Shown: positions 46,094 through 56,709, numbered from the stretch's first letter. The stretch is 64,000 nucleotides of DNA from Ereboglobus sp. PH5-10 (GCF_029504735.1 NZ_JAQFIP010000011.1:1-64000); one strand, 5' to 3'. Translations and numbers: made by a program. Notes: generated from the sequence alone by a model not told the origin.

Positions 46094-48043
46094 TCATGGT
46101 GTAGCTGGAAGTTGTTTCAACGAAGTCACGATATTTGGTTTGGCAGGTGCGATCATATCTTCGCCGAGATAAAAGCTCGGATGCGGGGGTTGATTGTAGC
46201 CCGTGTTTTGCCACGCGATAGCCAAACGATACTGGCGGTCATGCATGAGGGTATGAAAGCGATGTTTGGTCGGAATCGTTGTTGTGTAGATACGCAGTTC
46301 GCGGTTGTCCTTCGTCTTAAAAATCACCTCCTCGCGCCAGTCGCCAAAAAGGTCGCCGCTGAGTATCGGTGTAGCCTTGGTTCCGTTGCCCGATTCGCAC
46401 TCGGGATCGGTGAGCAGGGTCTCAGCTTTGTCCCTGTTCCAATTCCACTTCGAGATTGTCACATGGTTGAGCAGTTCGCGCAGGAGATCATCGTCCCACC
46501 AGACAAGAAAACTCTGTTGCTTCAGTCGTGCGGTCGAAATGATCTCACCCTTGCAATTATAGAGTCCGCCGACCGAAGCCCACATTTCATAACCTTTGTG
46601 ACGGGGGTCTATATCGCCGGCGACGCCGCGGCCTATGTCGCCCCATTTCTCATTGGAGTAACCGAATATCAATTCCCCCGTCCGCGCATCGCGAAACTCA
46701 AGGCCTGCGTCACCGTAAACTTTTTTCTTCTCGTGCACCATGAAGACCTGCTGGCCCTCGCGAGTCGGGTCCATCACGGTCATGTGCATTGCGTCACCGT
46801 GCCCAAGTCCGGTCGAATACAGGCCCTTGCCGTCATCGTCGATCGCGCAAGCGCCATAGATTATTTCGTCGCGACCGTCGCCATCGACATCGCCAACGCA
46901 AAGGCTGTGCGCGCCCTGCCCCCGGTATTTTTCATTTCCAGGCGTGCCGTCGTCGCTGTCAAAAACCCAGCGCTGCGTGAGTTTGCCATCGCGCCAATCC
47001 CAGGCGGCGAGCACAGAACGGGCGTAATAACCTCGACACATGACAAGGCTGGGGCGTTGCCCGTCGAGATAGGCGACGCACGCAAGAAACCGATCAACGC
47101 GATTCCCGTAATCATCGCCCCAACCTGCCACCGAACCGCGCGCCGGCACATAATCAACCGTCGCCAGCGCCGCGCCGGTGCGTCCGTCGAAAATAGTCAG
47201 ATATTCCGGACCATCAAGAATCTTGCCGGCAGGTTTGCCAATGTTGCAGCGATAGTCGGCTTTGGGATCGCCAATGATTTTGCCAACACCATCAACCGTG
47301 CCATCGGCCGTCTTGCATGCGATTTCAGCAATGCCGTCGCCATCGAGATCGTAAACCATGAATTGTGTATAATGCGACCCCGAGCGAATGTTTATACCAA
47401 GATCAATGCGCCAAAGAAATTTACCATCGAGTTTGTAGGCGTCGAGATAGGTGTTGCCGGAATAGCCCGTATGGGCGTTGTCCTTCCAGTTGGTTGGTTT
47501 CCACCGCAACACAATTTCGTATTCGCCGTCGCCATCAAGGTCGGCGGCAGAGGCTTCGCATGCCTCATAAGTGTAGGCGACACCATCGGGCGAAACACCG
47601 CCCTTCGGAATGCGCAACGGTATGGTTAGATACTGGCGCATGGCGCAATTTGCCGGAAGTGTGTTGAGCGGAGTGGCGCCTTTCCTGTCACTCACCGTGT
47701 TGCCCGCCGGCATCTCCTTGCCGTTACTTCCAACGGCGCGGACCAAATACACATTGTTTTTTGAAAAATCGACCTTGGCGTCCGTGAAGTTTGTGCCTCG
47801 CGCGACTGGCGATTTGTTCAGCTTTACCGGAGCTCCATCATCAGTCTTTCGATAAACATTGAATGACGTTTCAGCCGATTCCGTTCCGAGCAACCGCCAG
47901 CTCACAAAGGCGTTTTTGGCACCCGTTCGCACGGCCACAACGCCGCGATCCAGGTTTTCCATCAACGAAGGCGGTTTTATATCAGCCTGGCAGGTTGCGG
48001 CCAAAAGAATCGTTATAATAAATATGAAATTATATTTCTTCAC
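46094..48043 (-). CDS. Rhamnogalacturonan lyase, PL11 family
   Basis: 649 residues from a GTG at 48043, which gives a signal peptide (YNFIFIITILLAATCQA). The frame is open further upstream but runs into the previous gene. The mature start (LMENLDRGVVAVRTG, then VSWRLLGTE) is the YesW/YesX type. Repeated D-x-D-G-D calcium-binding turns (DLDGDGEYEIVLRWKPTNW, DLDGDGIAEIACKTADGT, DVDGDGRDEIIYG) fit its eight-bladed propeller. It cleaves the rhamnose-galacturonate backbone of pectin by beta-elimination. The gene is 25 bases after the PL26-like gene and is the last intact one of the locus. Confidence 0.93.
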   Translation of the reverse strand: MKKYNFIFIITILLAATCQADIKPPSLMENLDRGVVAVRTGAKNAFVSWRLLGTESAETSFNVYRKTDDGAPVKLNKSPVARGTNFTDAKVDFSKNNVYLVRAVGSNGKEMPAGNTVSDRKGATPLNTLPANCAMRQYLTIPLRIPKGGVSPDGVAYTYEACEASAADLDGDGEYEIVLRWKPTNWKDNAHTGYSGNTYLDAYKLDGKFLWRIDLGINIRSGSHYTQFMVYDLDGDGIAEIACKTADGTVDGVGKIIGDPKADYRCNIGKPAGKILDGPEYLTIFDGRTGAALATVDYVPARGSVAGWGDDYGNRVDRFLACVAYLDGQRPSLVMCRGYYARSVLAAWDWRDGKLTQRWVFDSDDGTPGNEKYRGQGAHSLCVGDVDGDGRDEIIYGACAIDDDGKGLYSTGLGHGDAMHMTVMDPTREGQQVFMVHEKKKVYGDAGLEFRDARTGELIFGYSNEKWGDIGRGVAGDIDPRHKGYEMWASVGGLYNCKGEIISTARLKQQSFLVWWDDDLLRELLNHVTISKWNWNRDKAETLLTDPECESGNGTKATPILSGDLFGDWREEVIFKTKDNRELRIYTTTIPTKHRFHTLMHDRQYRLAIAWQNTGYNQPPHPSFYLGEDMIAPAKPNIVTSLKQLPATP

Positions 48044-48068
48044 AGAATGTAGTTGGTTGCTGCAGTTT

Positions 48069-50801
48069 TTACTTTTCCATTTTGTCCCCGACAAGCGCGA
48101 GACATTGAATGGCGGAGAGGCCCCATTGCGCGCTGAGGTTGGTTCCAACCCATTTGGCCTCGTCAACAGGATTCAATATCGTCGGGCCCTTGATGCGTTC
48201 GGTGGCAAGGACAACCTTGGCCCAGTCGCCCGAATAACCAGGGTAGTCGGTCACGGCAAACTTCTCCCATGCGCGCGCCGCCAGCTTGTTATCGCCAGAC
48301 ATTTTGGCGGCGTAGGCAAGAAGTCGCGAGTGCGCTTGGACAAGTGCGCCGTTTTTGAAGTTCACCCCGAGGGCGGCAATGCGCTCTTCCTTTGGCGCGG
48401 AGTAAAGCACGCAGTATTGTAACCAAGCTTTTTTAAATCCTTCGTATTCGGGTCGCCCTTCGGTGAGCTGTATAAGTTCGGAAAAGATTTCAACCGCACC
48501 GAACATGGAATCGAGATGCGAAACGGATATCGGTTTGTTTTCAGCGGTGAGCTTTCCGCGAAGGCTCAACGGTTCAATGCTGCCATCGGCTATTCTATAG
48601 CCGTAACGATCGCTTGTGAAAAAGCCCAGAGGCATGTTGCCCCAATCCCGCATGCCGCGCAAAAGCTTGTCACGATATTTCATATCCCCGCCCCTCTCCC
48701 ACTCGGTGAGCCAGGCGGCGGCAAGGTTCGCCCAATCAATTCCAAAACTCACGCGCGCGTCATAATCGCCAAGGGGCGAGGCGTCGCCGAGCTTGCGGGC
48801 GGGATCGACGTCGTTGAATTTTTTATCCACGTCGAGAAGTTCGCGCATGAGATCGCCGACGCGTTCATCGGCGGTAAGATAATAATATATGCGCCGATAA
48901 GCAGCGGTGCTAATGCGGACTTGCTTCGCGGAGCAGCCCCAGTGTTGCACATTGTGGCGCGTTCCGAGCCCGGCGAAACGTCCGAGATGATACGTGTCCA
49001 CCTCGCCGGTGTGGCGAGTCATCGCCTCGGCGAGGCGGAAAACATCAGCGCGCCCCGTGCGCAAATAATAATACCAAAGCCAAAGATCGGTGGAGAGCTC
49101 GGAATTGTCCCAGGCATTGCCGCCGATGTCATATTTCCACACATGGCGGTCTCGGTCGTAGCTGTGCATCACATCGCCATAATTCCAAAAACCATACCAG
49201 TGTCGTTGGTCGATTTGATTTTTGTAATAATCGACCTGCCACTTGAGACGGTCTTCAATGGCGGATTTCCCAGGAGTGGAGCGGTCCGGCAGCGACCAGA
49301 CGTTTCCAAAAACATTCGCGGCAAGAATACGCGCCGGCGGGCACACTAGGCGCGCGGGATCGCGAACAAGCGCAGCCATGTCAACAATCGCATCCCGCGA
49401 GGGCGTGGCGGCAAGAGCCCAGAGGTAAATCTCACTCGTGCGCGCAATGCCGTGCGCATCGCCAAAACCGGGCTCGTAATCCTCATAGGTGATCTCGAGG
49501 CCGCCTTTATATTGTTTTTCAAAAGTATCCATGCCCATGCCGTCATGGTAAAAGCGCAGATCCATCGCGGGTGCCTCGGGTGAATAGAGCCAGATGGTAA
49601 CTTCGGCGGCATCTGTGTGGGCGTTGCGAATATCGAGTTGCGAAGGGTGACGTTGCCAAAAATCGCGCAACCCAAACACAATGCCGCCGCCCTTGGCGCC
49701 GCCAATGTAACCGACGCCGGACGCGCGTCCGCCTTGATCAACATCGATCCAACCGTGTCCGGCCTTGGTGCGTTTGCGAATAGTAAAACCATTGGCCGAT
49801 AGCTGGGAAAGCGTGGAATCACCCCATGCCGGAATATATTGCAGTCGCTCGCTGACTTGGGGGTTAAAAGTCTCGACTGGCGGACATGCAAGACCGGCGA
49901 TTTGCGCGTCCTTTACTGGGTTCCCTTTGTTTTTGGCATCGGGATCGCGACGCAGACCGGTAAGCCCGCGTATGGCCTCGGCCCAAAGACCTCGACCTTC
50001 GCCGACATAGCGCACGTGCCGGTCGTGCATAAGGTCGGTCATCGGCACCTCGAATCTCACGCCAAGCCCGCGGATGAAATCTTTCTCCGCATCACCATCG
50101 AAAACGAACGAGTGCATGATGCGAAGCGTTTCACCTCCTGCATAAAAATAGAGGCGAAGCGTGAACGGCAACCACTCGCGATTCGCATCGGCATGATAAC
50201 CTTCAATTTTCACAGTGGCGCGAACCGGACCGCGTTGCTCAATTGTAACACCGGTTATTCTGCTCTGAAAAATATCCGCCGCACCGCCCAGTTCGGGCGT
50301 TTTGGAACTGATCGCAACAAGACGACCGTTGGACAAAACCGGATTTCCGGCGCGCGTGATTTTCGAAATTAATACACGACCTGATTTTTCGACAAAACAG
50401 CGCATCACGCCCGTATCGATTTCGACGTTTGCGGCAGTCTCGCGCACGGTGATCGATTTTTCCGGAACCGCCGGGGCGCCGTGGACAACCTTGAGATTAT
50501 TATCAATTGCGATGCCCGCCGGCACTGCGTGAGCCGTCCACTTGATGGAGCCATCCGGCCACCACGCGGTTGTCCATGTCTGGACTGGTATTGATTTTCC
50601 CGAGGAATCGCGAAGCGCGAACGCGGCGTCTTTGGGCGTGGAGCCCGCCGGCCACGGCACGCCCCAAGTCGCGCCGATGTTGATGGCGGGTGCGGAGCCA
50701 TCCATCCATACGGCGTCCGCACACAACAAGCCGGTGAGCGGCATCAGTGCAACCGCACCAAGGAGAACTGTCGTGACGTATTTCATTAAAGTGCTGGCCA
50801 T
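48069..50801 (-). CDS. Exo-rhamnogalacturonan lyase family protein (PL26/YetA-like)
   Basis: 910 residues with a signal peptide (about 6-28, YVTTVLLGAVALMPLTGLLCA). The mature N-terminus (INIGATWGVPWPAGSTPKD, FALRDSSGKSIPVQ) is typical of the PcRGLX/YetA-like group, with a beta-rich first half and a helical toroid after about residue 480 (HWYGFWNYGDVMHSYDRDRH). Related enzymes take unsaturated disaccharides off rhamnogalacturonan chain ends. It would work with the PL11 endolyase. Gaps to its neighbours are 2 and 25 bases, so the genes form an operon. Catalytic residues are not assigned here. Confidence 0.82.
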   Translation of the reverse strand: MASTLMKYVTTVLLGAVALMPLTGLLCADAVWMDGSAPAINIGATWGVPWPAGSTPKDAAFALRDSSGKSIPVQTWTTAWWPDGSIKWTAHAVPAGIAIDNNLKVVHGAPAVPEKSITVRETAANVEIDTGVMRCFVEKSGRVLISKITRAGNPVLSNGRLVAISSKTPELGGAADIFQSRITGVTIEQRGPVRATVKIEGYHADANREWLPFTLRLYFYAGGETLRIMHSFVFDGDAEKDFIRGLGVRFEVPMTDLMHDRHVRYVGEGRGLWAEAIRGLTGLRRDPDAKNKGNPVKDAQIAGLACPPVETFNPQVSERLQYIPAWGDSTLSQLSANGFTIRKRTKAGHGWIDVDQGGRASGVGYIGGAKGGGIVFGLRDFWQRHPSQLDIRNAHTDAAEVTIWLYSPEAPAMDLRFYHDGMGMDTFEKQYKGGLEITYEDYEPGFGDAHGIARTSEIYLWALAATPSRDAIVDMAALVRDPARLVCPPARILAANVFGNVWSLPDRSTPGKSAIEDRLKWQVDYYKNQIDQRHWYGFWNYGDVMHSYDRDRHVWKYDIGGNAWDNSELSTDLWLWYYYLRTGRADVFRLAEAMTRHTGEVDTYHLGRFAGLGTRHNVQHWGCSAKQVRISTAAYRRIYYYLTADERVGDLMRELLDVDKKFNDVDPARKLGDASPLGDYDARVSFGIDWANLAAAWLTEWERGGDMKYRDKLLRGMRDWGNMPLGFFTSDRYGYRIADGSIEPLSLRGKLTAENKPISVSHLDSMFGAVEIFSELIQLTEGRPEYEGFKKAWLQYCVLYSAPKEERIAALGVNFKNGALVQAHSRLLAYAAKMSGDNKLAARAWEKFAVTDYPGYSGDWAKVVLATERIKGPTILNPVDEAKWVGTNLSAQWGLSAIQCLALVGDKMEK

Positions 50802-50803
50802 TT

Positions 50804-53779
50804 TTATTTATTCGTTGGCGCGGGCTCGTAGAATTCCGCCTCTATAATACTCAGCGCCATTTTCCCGACACGCTCCGAACCGGTGGCGGCATTGGCTTGG
50901 TTGGCAAGCTCGGTCATTGTGAACGCATCGCCTGACTTGGAGACGCCGAGCAGCTCAATGCGCACCGTGCGCCCGGCAGCGGGCGCGGACTTCAACGGCA
51001 GCGTCACGTAACCAAGACTCTTTGGCGTGATGCCGCGAAAAACTTCCGCGCCGTCAAGCGTGATGCGCACCGGGTAGCTGCGATTGCGCCAGCCGGTGAG
51101 CCGAAGCGCGATTTCATGCAGCGCGGCAGGGCGCTCCAGCGTGTATTCAATCCACGCCTCATCAATTTTGTTGGTGCTCGACCATGCGGTTGTTTCGTTG
51201 TCGTCGTAAGTATTTGCAACGTCGTCGGTGTTTGAACCGGCGCGCGCGGAGGCAACTTCGACGGGGATGCGCGTGATTTTATACGAGGGAGTCGCGGGCG
51301 TGGGGCCGCGGTCGATGCGCGGGATGTCCGGGACGGGTTGGAGCGCGGCGAGTCCGTTAGGCGCGGGATATTCCGTGGTTTGGAAAGAAAGCTCGGCGGC
51401 GCGCAACGCGCCGGATTTTGCGCGAACTGTGATGACGCCGGGCGTGCGCGCGGTGCGGATGAAGACGCGATTCACACCGCATTCAACAGGGAGTTGCTTG
51501 GCGAGAATGTAATTATCCGGGCGTCCTTGCGCGAGTCCGCCGCGCCATTCAGCGGGGCCGTCGAGTTCGAAATCAATCATGTCGAGCGCGGTCGGGCAGC
51601 GACGGCCTTGGGCATCAATGACTTCGATTTCGATCAACGCGAGATCGTGGCCGTCGGCGTAGTAGGATTTTTTACCGAGATTGGTCAGACGCAATGCAGC
51701 CGGTTCGCCGGCGGTTTGGAGCGTCGCGGACGACACAGAGACCTGACCTCCATTGGCGTAACCTTCAGCGCGAAGTTCGCCGGGCTGCCAGGCTATATTT
51801 TCAAATGTATAGAGGAAGCGGTGGCTTTGTTCGCCGCGGCCGAGTGATTTGCCGTTGAGAAAAAGTTCAACAGAGTCGGCGCTGGAAACGACGTATATGT
51901 TTTTCACCGTGCCGGGCGCGTAATTCCAATGGCCGACTATGTGGGTGCGCGGGTTTTCAACATCCACCCAGCCGTCCCACATGACCTGATGCACATAAAA
52001 GGCATCCTTCGGAATGCGCATGGGATCGACGGAACCGCTGCGGCGGTAGTTTTCCGCGCCGCGCTGGTGCGTGTTGGAGTCGGAAAATATTATTTTCGCG
52101 CCGCCGCTGTTCACGCGACGTCCAGTGCCGGGGCGCTCGCGCCAGTAGTCATGCCAGCGAACGACATTCTCAATGGCTAGGGTGTCCTGGTTGCGGTTAT
52201 AAGGACTGGCATCCTTGCCCCTATAAAGCGGGCCGTCGCCGTCCTTGTGATATGGCGGGGAATATTCATCCCAATATTTGCGCAATCCCTCGTCGCGTGA
52301 ATATTCCATCATCCAAAGCGGAATGCGCGCGCTTTTGTTTATATAAAGCATGTGGCCGCCATACTCGGCGACTTTACTGTCGAGCATATCCCGACTGCCG
52401 CTGGCGCGCCCCCCGTGCGGGTCATATTTGTCGCGGAGGTCCTTCATTTCCTGCATGTGGCTTTCCCGGACTCCCGAGTTCCCTGTTTCGTAAAAAAGAA
52501 TACTCGGGTTATTGCGATTGTATATGATGGCATCGCGCATGAGCTCGACACGCTGCCCCCACCAACGGCCAACCGGGTCTTTCTCCGCATCGCCCGCGGG
52601 CATTGCGTGAATGAGCCCGACGCGATCGCACGACTCGACATCCTGCTTCCACGGCGTGATGTGCATCCAGCGCATGATATTGCCGCCGCTCCCGACCACA
52701 AGGCCGTTGCTGTAATCGCTCAGCCAGGCGGGAACGCTTTGGCCGATGGCGGGCCATTCATTTGTGGAGCGCGGCGCGTAGCCATGCATCTGGATAACCC
52801 GGTCATTGAGTTTGATCATGCCGTTGGCAAATTCCGTTTTGCGAAACCCGGTCCGGGTCGTCACAGTATCGACCGCCTTGCCATCGACAAGAAGCGAGGT
52901 GCGCACGTCGTAAAGCGAGCCATGCCCCCAGCTCCAGAAATCAATATTGGCGGCGCGCGCGCTGGTTTTAACGACACCTGTTTTACCGGAGCCGAGCTTG
53001 AGCGGTTTTTCGGCGACAGCCTTTACGCCGAGCAAGGGGATATTCATCGCATATGAAACCGTCTGCGTCTTTCCGGTTTCGTTACGGACTTCCGATTCGG
53101 CGTGGATCGTGGCGGTGCGGTTTTTTATATCAAAATCGGTCGCGTAAATATAAACGCCTGTAGTCTTGAGATTCGAATACAATGGAAGCGTCTGGTAGAG
53201 CCTCCTTGTGATGTGAAGCCGAACATTTTTAGTGATGCCTCCGTAGTTGGCGTTAAAATTATGATCCGCCCACTGGTAACGGCTTCCCGTGGCTTTCTCC
53301 TTGTAGCCCCAAGCATTGTCGGTGCGCACGGCAATGGCGTTTTCACCGGCGACCAACACATCGGTGATGTCGAATCCAAACGCCATGACGCCGTTTTCGT
53401 TGAGACCGACATGCTTGCCGTTCACATAAACCTCGGCCGCCTGCCGCACGCCCTCGAACTCAATGAACACCTTTGAGTCCCCGAGTTGCGCGGCAGTCAG
53501 CGTGAAGTTTTTTCGATACCAAGCAATGCCGGTTGAGTGATTCTTGATGTCCTTGCCGAACGCATCGTCCTCGTTCCACGCGCGCGGGAGAGTGACGAGT
53601 TTCCACTGCGAGTCATCGAAATTTTTAGCATCCGCGCCCTCCGGGTCGCCAACATGGAGACGCCAGTCGAGGTTGAGGTTATAAGTGGCGCGCTCCGCAT
53701 ATGTTGAAGGTGCAGTGGCAAGGCATAACAGAAGAACAGTCAATCTTCCATAAATACGGACATTAGTAATTTTTCGCAT
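50804..53779 (-). CDS. GH2-family glycoside hydrolase with C-terminal discoidin-like domain
   Basis: 991 residues with a signal peptide ending STYA. The N-terminal sugar-binding fold (WYRKNFTLTAAQLGDSKVF, GVRQAAEVYVNGKHVG) and the Ig-like and TIM-barrel parts are standard GH2. The usual acid/base motif, which normally ends Gly-Asn-Glu, reads NNPSILFYETGNSG near residue 430, with Ser at the Glu position. The candidate nucleophile region IPLWMMEYSRDEG (near 490) keeps a Glu. From about 845 a discoidin/F5-8-like domain (TYDDNETTAWSSTNKIDEAW) may bind carbohydrate. A role in removing galactose or other side chains of rhamnogalacturonan is inferred from context. Confidence 0.87.
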   Translation of the reverse strand: MRKITNVRIYGRLTVLLLCLATAPSTYAERATYNLNLDWRLHVGDPEGADAKNFDDSQWKLVTLPRAWNEDDAFGKDIKNHSTGIAWYRKNFTLTAAQLGDSKVFIEFEGVRQAAEVYVNGKHVGLNENGVMAFGFDITDVLVAGENAIAVRTDNAWGYKEKATGSRYQWADHNFNANYGGITKNVRLHITRRLYQTLPLYSNLKTTGVYIYATDFDIKNRTATIHAESEVRNETGKTQTVSYAMNIPLLGVKAVAEKPLKLGSGKTGVVKTSARAANIDFWSWGHGSLYDVRTSLLVDGKAVDTVTTRTGFRKTEFANGMIKLNDRVIQMHGYAPRSTNEWPAIGQSVPAWLSDYSNGLVVGSGGNIMRWMHITPWKQDVESCDRVGLIHAMPAGDAEKDPVGRWWGQRVELMRDAIIYNRNNPSILFYETGNSGVRESHMQEMKDLRDKYDPHGGRASGSRDMLDSKVAEYGGHMLYINKSARIPLWMMEYSRDEGLRKYWDEYSPPYHKDGDGPLYRGKDASPYNRNQDTLAIENVVRWHDYWRERPGTGRRVNSGGAKIIFSDSNTHQRGAENYRRSGSVDPMRIPKDAFYVHQVMWDGWVDVENPRTHIVGHWNYAPGTVKNIYVVSSADSVELFLNGKSLGRGEQSHRFLYTFENIAWQPGELRAEGYANGGQVSVSSATLQTAGEPAALRLTNLGKKSYYADGHDLALIEIEVIDAQGRRCPTALDMIDFELDGPAEWRGGLAQGRPDNYILAKQLPVECGVNRVFIRTARTPGVITVRAKSGALRAAELSFQTTEYPAPNGLAALQPVPDIPRIDRGPTPATPSYKITRIPVEVASARAGSNTDDVANTYDDNETTAWSSTNKIDEAWIEYTLERPAALHEIALRLTGWRNRSYPVRITLDGAEVFRGITPKSLGYVTLPLKSAPAAGRTVRIELLGVSKSGDAFTMTELANQANAATGSERVGKMALSIIEAEFYEPAPTNK

Positions 53780-53869
53780 CGAATTGTGATAGGGGGACGG
53801 ATCTCGTTCCGTCTGACAGCGACAATAAAAGTTTATTTTAAAAAGGACAACACGGAGGCCGCCCCTTCA

Positions 53870-54268
53870 TTATTTTGTCACTGATATTGGACCGATTTCG
53901 ACAGGGTCGCCATTGGTGCGCGTGGCTTTCAACCAATACCAATACGATTTACTGGCATCAGGAACGGTATCCACGTAGTCTTTGCGTTTGTTCGGATTTA
54001 CCACATTGACCTTGACGCGTCCCTTGGGTTTTTCCTGGTCATTACGACTCAAGGTAATCATGCGCCACTGGTCTTTGGGGAGTGTCCAACTGATGGTGAT
54101 TTTGTCCCCGTTTTGAGTGGCCTTGACCTCCGCGCCTTCCAAAGTTTGCGCGGCGGGTGGTTTTGAGTTTTTGGTCGATTTTTTCTTTTCTGGCGCCGAA
54201 TAAACTGCCGTCGAAAGGGCCATTGTGATCAATCCGATTAGAACGAGGATATGTTTTGTTATTTTCAT
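53870..54268 (-). CDS. Small secreted FN3-like protein
   Basis: 132 residues. A signal peptide (about 1-24) is followed by a Lys-rich linker (PEKKKSTKNSKPP) and one beta-sandwich of the fibronectin-III kind (ATQNGDKITISWTLPKDQW ... SYWYWLKATRTNG). It sits between the autotransporter (30-base gap) and GH2 (90-base gap) in the rhamnogalacturonan locus. No catalytic motif; a binding or scaffold role is possible. Confidence 0.65.
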   Translation of the reverse strand: MKITKHILVLIGLITMALSTAVYSAPEKKKSTKNSKPPAAQTLEGAEVKATQNGDKITISWTLPKDQWRMITLSRNDQEKPKGRVKVNVVNPNKRKDYVDTVPDASKSYWYWLKATRTNGDPVEIGPISVTK

Positions 54269-54298
54269 TGTATTGTTAGTTTTGACTAAAAATTGGTT

Positions 54299-56671
54299 TT
54301 AAAAACGATAGCCAACGCCGCCGCGAATCGCGAGGGTTTGGTCGACAATTATATTGCTGTGGTTGCCATAACTGGCGAAGAGGGAGAGGCCATTTGCATA
54401 ATCAAGCGACATGCCCGCCTCAATGTGCCAACCATTGCGATCAGGTTGTGTGGTTTTCAACGTAACCGCCTCGCCCATCACGCTCGCAGTAATACTACGC
54501 TCACCCGAGCTGACTCGGTATGCCCAGTAGGCGTTGAGATACGGGCGAATCACCGCCTTGCCTCGCAATATCGGAAAATCGCGAAATAGCTGCATCCCAA
54601 AAGTAGCTATTGTTGATTCGGCCTCCTGCTTTTCCACAATGAGCGTTGCCTCGTTGGCGTTGCCAGCCTCAGTGAAACCGTCTGCCTTCCATTTCACATA
54701 TTGCAAGCCAAGCGTCGGGGCAAAATCAAGTGGTCCCGGCTCAAATGTGTAGCTGACAAGCGCACGTGCGCCGTAGCGCGTGCCGTCGGTGTCGGCCTTG
54801 GCATACGTGCCGAGCTTGGTGAGCGCGACACTGCGGTTGGCAGTGTGGTCGTCGGTGCCGTAGAAGCCGATCAGGCTGGCTTGCAAAGGTCCACTGCGAT
54901 AGCGTCCGTAAACACCAAAAGTGTTACTCTTGGATTCGCCGCGACTGCCGGAATCGTCGAGTGTGTATTTGGTTTTGTCGTAGGCGTAAACAACACCGAG
55001 CAGATATTTTTTTGAGAAGGCATAATCAGCTCCGATAAGGATTTCCTCGGGGTCAATTTCATAGTATTCATTATTCGCCGACTCATTCTTGGTGGAGGTA
55101 TTGCGCGAAGCTTGTGTATAGAAGTTGAACTTTTTAGTTTCACGGAGTTTTTCATCGTTGATCGCGAGGCGATTTTCGATACTCGCGCCCAAGGATGAAA
55201 GCTGAACAATCGCGGCAGGAAACCACGATTGATAGGATTGCGGGCCCAGCTGGTTGAGAACCTTACCGTAAGCGGCAATGGTTTTTTGCGAGTCCACACT
55301 CATGATGAGCGCGTCGGGCAATATGGCTTGGATTCTGTCCAATGTATTGGCTATCACGTATTGATTTGATGTCAGGCCGGTAACGCTCGAAAAATCGCCA
55401 TGCACTATGTTCACCCAAACTTCATAGCCGCCGACTGTCGGCACGATCTCCCAATAACTTTCCTCGGCGAGAGGTCCGAAATTATGAACCAGTTTCTCGT
55501 TAAACTGCCCCTCGATTTCGCCATCTACCGTGGCTACTTTGTAGCGGCTGTCCTTCACAACAAAATTGGTTTCGTCACGAGTGACGCCCAGATTCACGCC
55601 CGCCCCCGAGCCTGTCATTGCAAGGGAGAGCGTTCCGACGATGCTCAAGTGATCGGTTTGAGTGGTGCTGAAAAAATTCAAATTGATTGCAGAGCCGTCC
55701 AGCATGTTAGCAGTGCCGGTGATTGTCAGATTTGAGGCATTTGTGCTAGAGCCGGGGGCAATTGCCGCGGCGCTATTGGCGGTGACGGTTCCAACAACAA
55801 AGCCCGATCCGCCAAGGATTGCATTGGCATTGCCTTGTAAGTTTACGTTACCATTGAAAACGCCATCGACACGAAATTCGTTATTGCGGACCAAGATATA
55901 ACTGCTGCCAGCCAGCGTGATGACGCCTGTTGAAGTGAGAACGGACAGGGTGCCTCCGTTGCCGTTCACACGCAGCGCCTCACCGCTAGTTTTTGAACTT
56001 GTGATGATTCCGCTGAAGGTGGAGTTCCATAACATGGAAAGGGTATTTGAGCCCAAGCTCATGCTTGTGCCCATATCCATTCGCAGTTCCCTTAAAATAA
56101 GACTGCTTGTAGCAGCGGAAAAATCAGCAGTGGAATTGCCGTGCATAGTCAAACTCATGCCAAAGAGAGTGGCCCGACCTGTTGCGTTTTTAATTTCAGG
56201 ATATAATGTGGCATTATTCGCGCCTGAAAATGTAATTTTTGAATAGTCGTTTAGCACTACGTTGATTGGCAGGTCATTGTCGGTATTTCGGACCGAGTAG
56301 AATCCGCCGCCAGTCACATTAAGGATTGCGAGGCCTGCGCTGCTGCCTTGCAGGGTGATGGTGTAATTGCTCGTATTGCCGGTCGCGGAAAGTCCGGCAA
56401 TGGCATACGCCACGTCGCCCGCGCCTGTGTTTATTATATCAAGGCCATGGCGTGCGTTTTCACCCATCCCTATATAATCGGTCGATGTGGGAATGCGACC
56501 AAGATTCCAATTCGCAGCATTCCTCCAGTCCGAATCGGAAGTTCCCGTCCATATAATCGTGGATGAGTCGAGAGTATCGGCCGTGACGGTGGAAGATGTG
56601 AGAAAAAGGCAGAGCACCGGAATAATAGCCGGCCAAAACTTCGCGTGACGTGATATGATGTCTTGTTTCAT
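54299..56671 (-). CDS. Autotransporter with beta-helical passenger
   Basis: 790 residues. A signal peptide (AIIPVLCLFLTSSTVTA) is followed by a passenger rich in Asn, Ser, Gly and short strands (about 30-400), the form of a beta-helix. The linker (about 440-500) precedes a barrel domain from about 520 (FNFYTQASRNTSTKNE) to the end, GGVGYRF, with the terminal Phe expected by BAM. Charged, Asp- and Glu-rich catalytic motifs are absent, so it may display or bind rather than cleave polysaccharide. It lies between the giant receptor gene (38-base gap) and the FN3-like gene. Confidence 0.85.
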   Translation of the reverse strand: MKQDIISRHAKFWPAIIPVLCLFLTSSTVTADTLDSSTIIWTGTSDSDWRNAANWNLGRIPTSTDYIGMGENARHGLDIINTGAGDVAYAIAGLSATGNTSNYTITLQGSSAGLAILNVTGGGFYSVRNTDNDLPINVVLNDYSKITFSGANNATLYPEIKNATGRATLFGMSLTMHGNSTADFSAATSSLILRELRMDMGTSMSLGSNTLSMLWNSTFSGIITSSKTSGEALRVNGNGGTLSVLTSTGVITLAGSSYILVRNNEFRVDGVFNGNVNLQGNANAILGGSGFVVGTVTANSAAAIAPGSSTNASNLTITGTANMLDGSAINLNFFSTTQTDHLSIVGTLSLAMTGSGAGVNLGVTRDETNFVVKDSRYKVATVDGEIEGQFNEKLVHNFGPLAEESYWEIVPTVGGYEVWVNIVHGDFSSVTGLTSNQYVIANTLDRIQAILPDALIMSVDSQKTIAAYGKVLNQLGPQSYQSWFPAAIVQLSSLGASIENRLAINDEKLRETKKFNFYTQASRNTSTKNESANNEYYEIDPEEILIGADYAFSKKYLLGVVYAYDKTKYTLDDSGSRGESKSNTFGVYGRYRSGPLQASLIGFYGTDDHTANRSVALTKLGTYAKADTDGTRYGARALVSYTFEPGPLDFAPTLGLQYVKWKADGFTEAGNANEATLIVEKQEAESTIATFGMQLFRDFPILRGKAVIRPYLNAYWAYRVSSGERSITASVMGEAVTLKTTQPDRNGWHIEAGMSLDYANGLSLFASYGNHSNIIVDQTLAIRGGVGYRF

Positions 56672-56709
56672 ATAAATTGGCGGGTAGAAGATTTATTTTT
56701 TAACGATTT

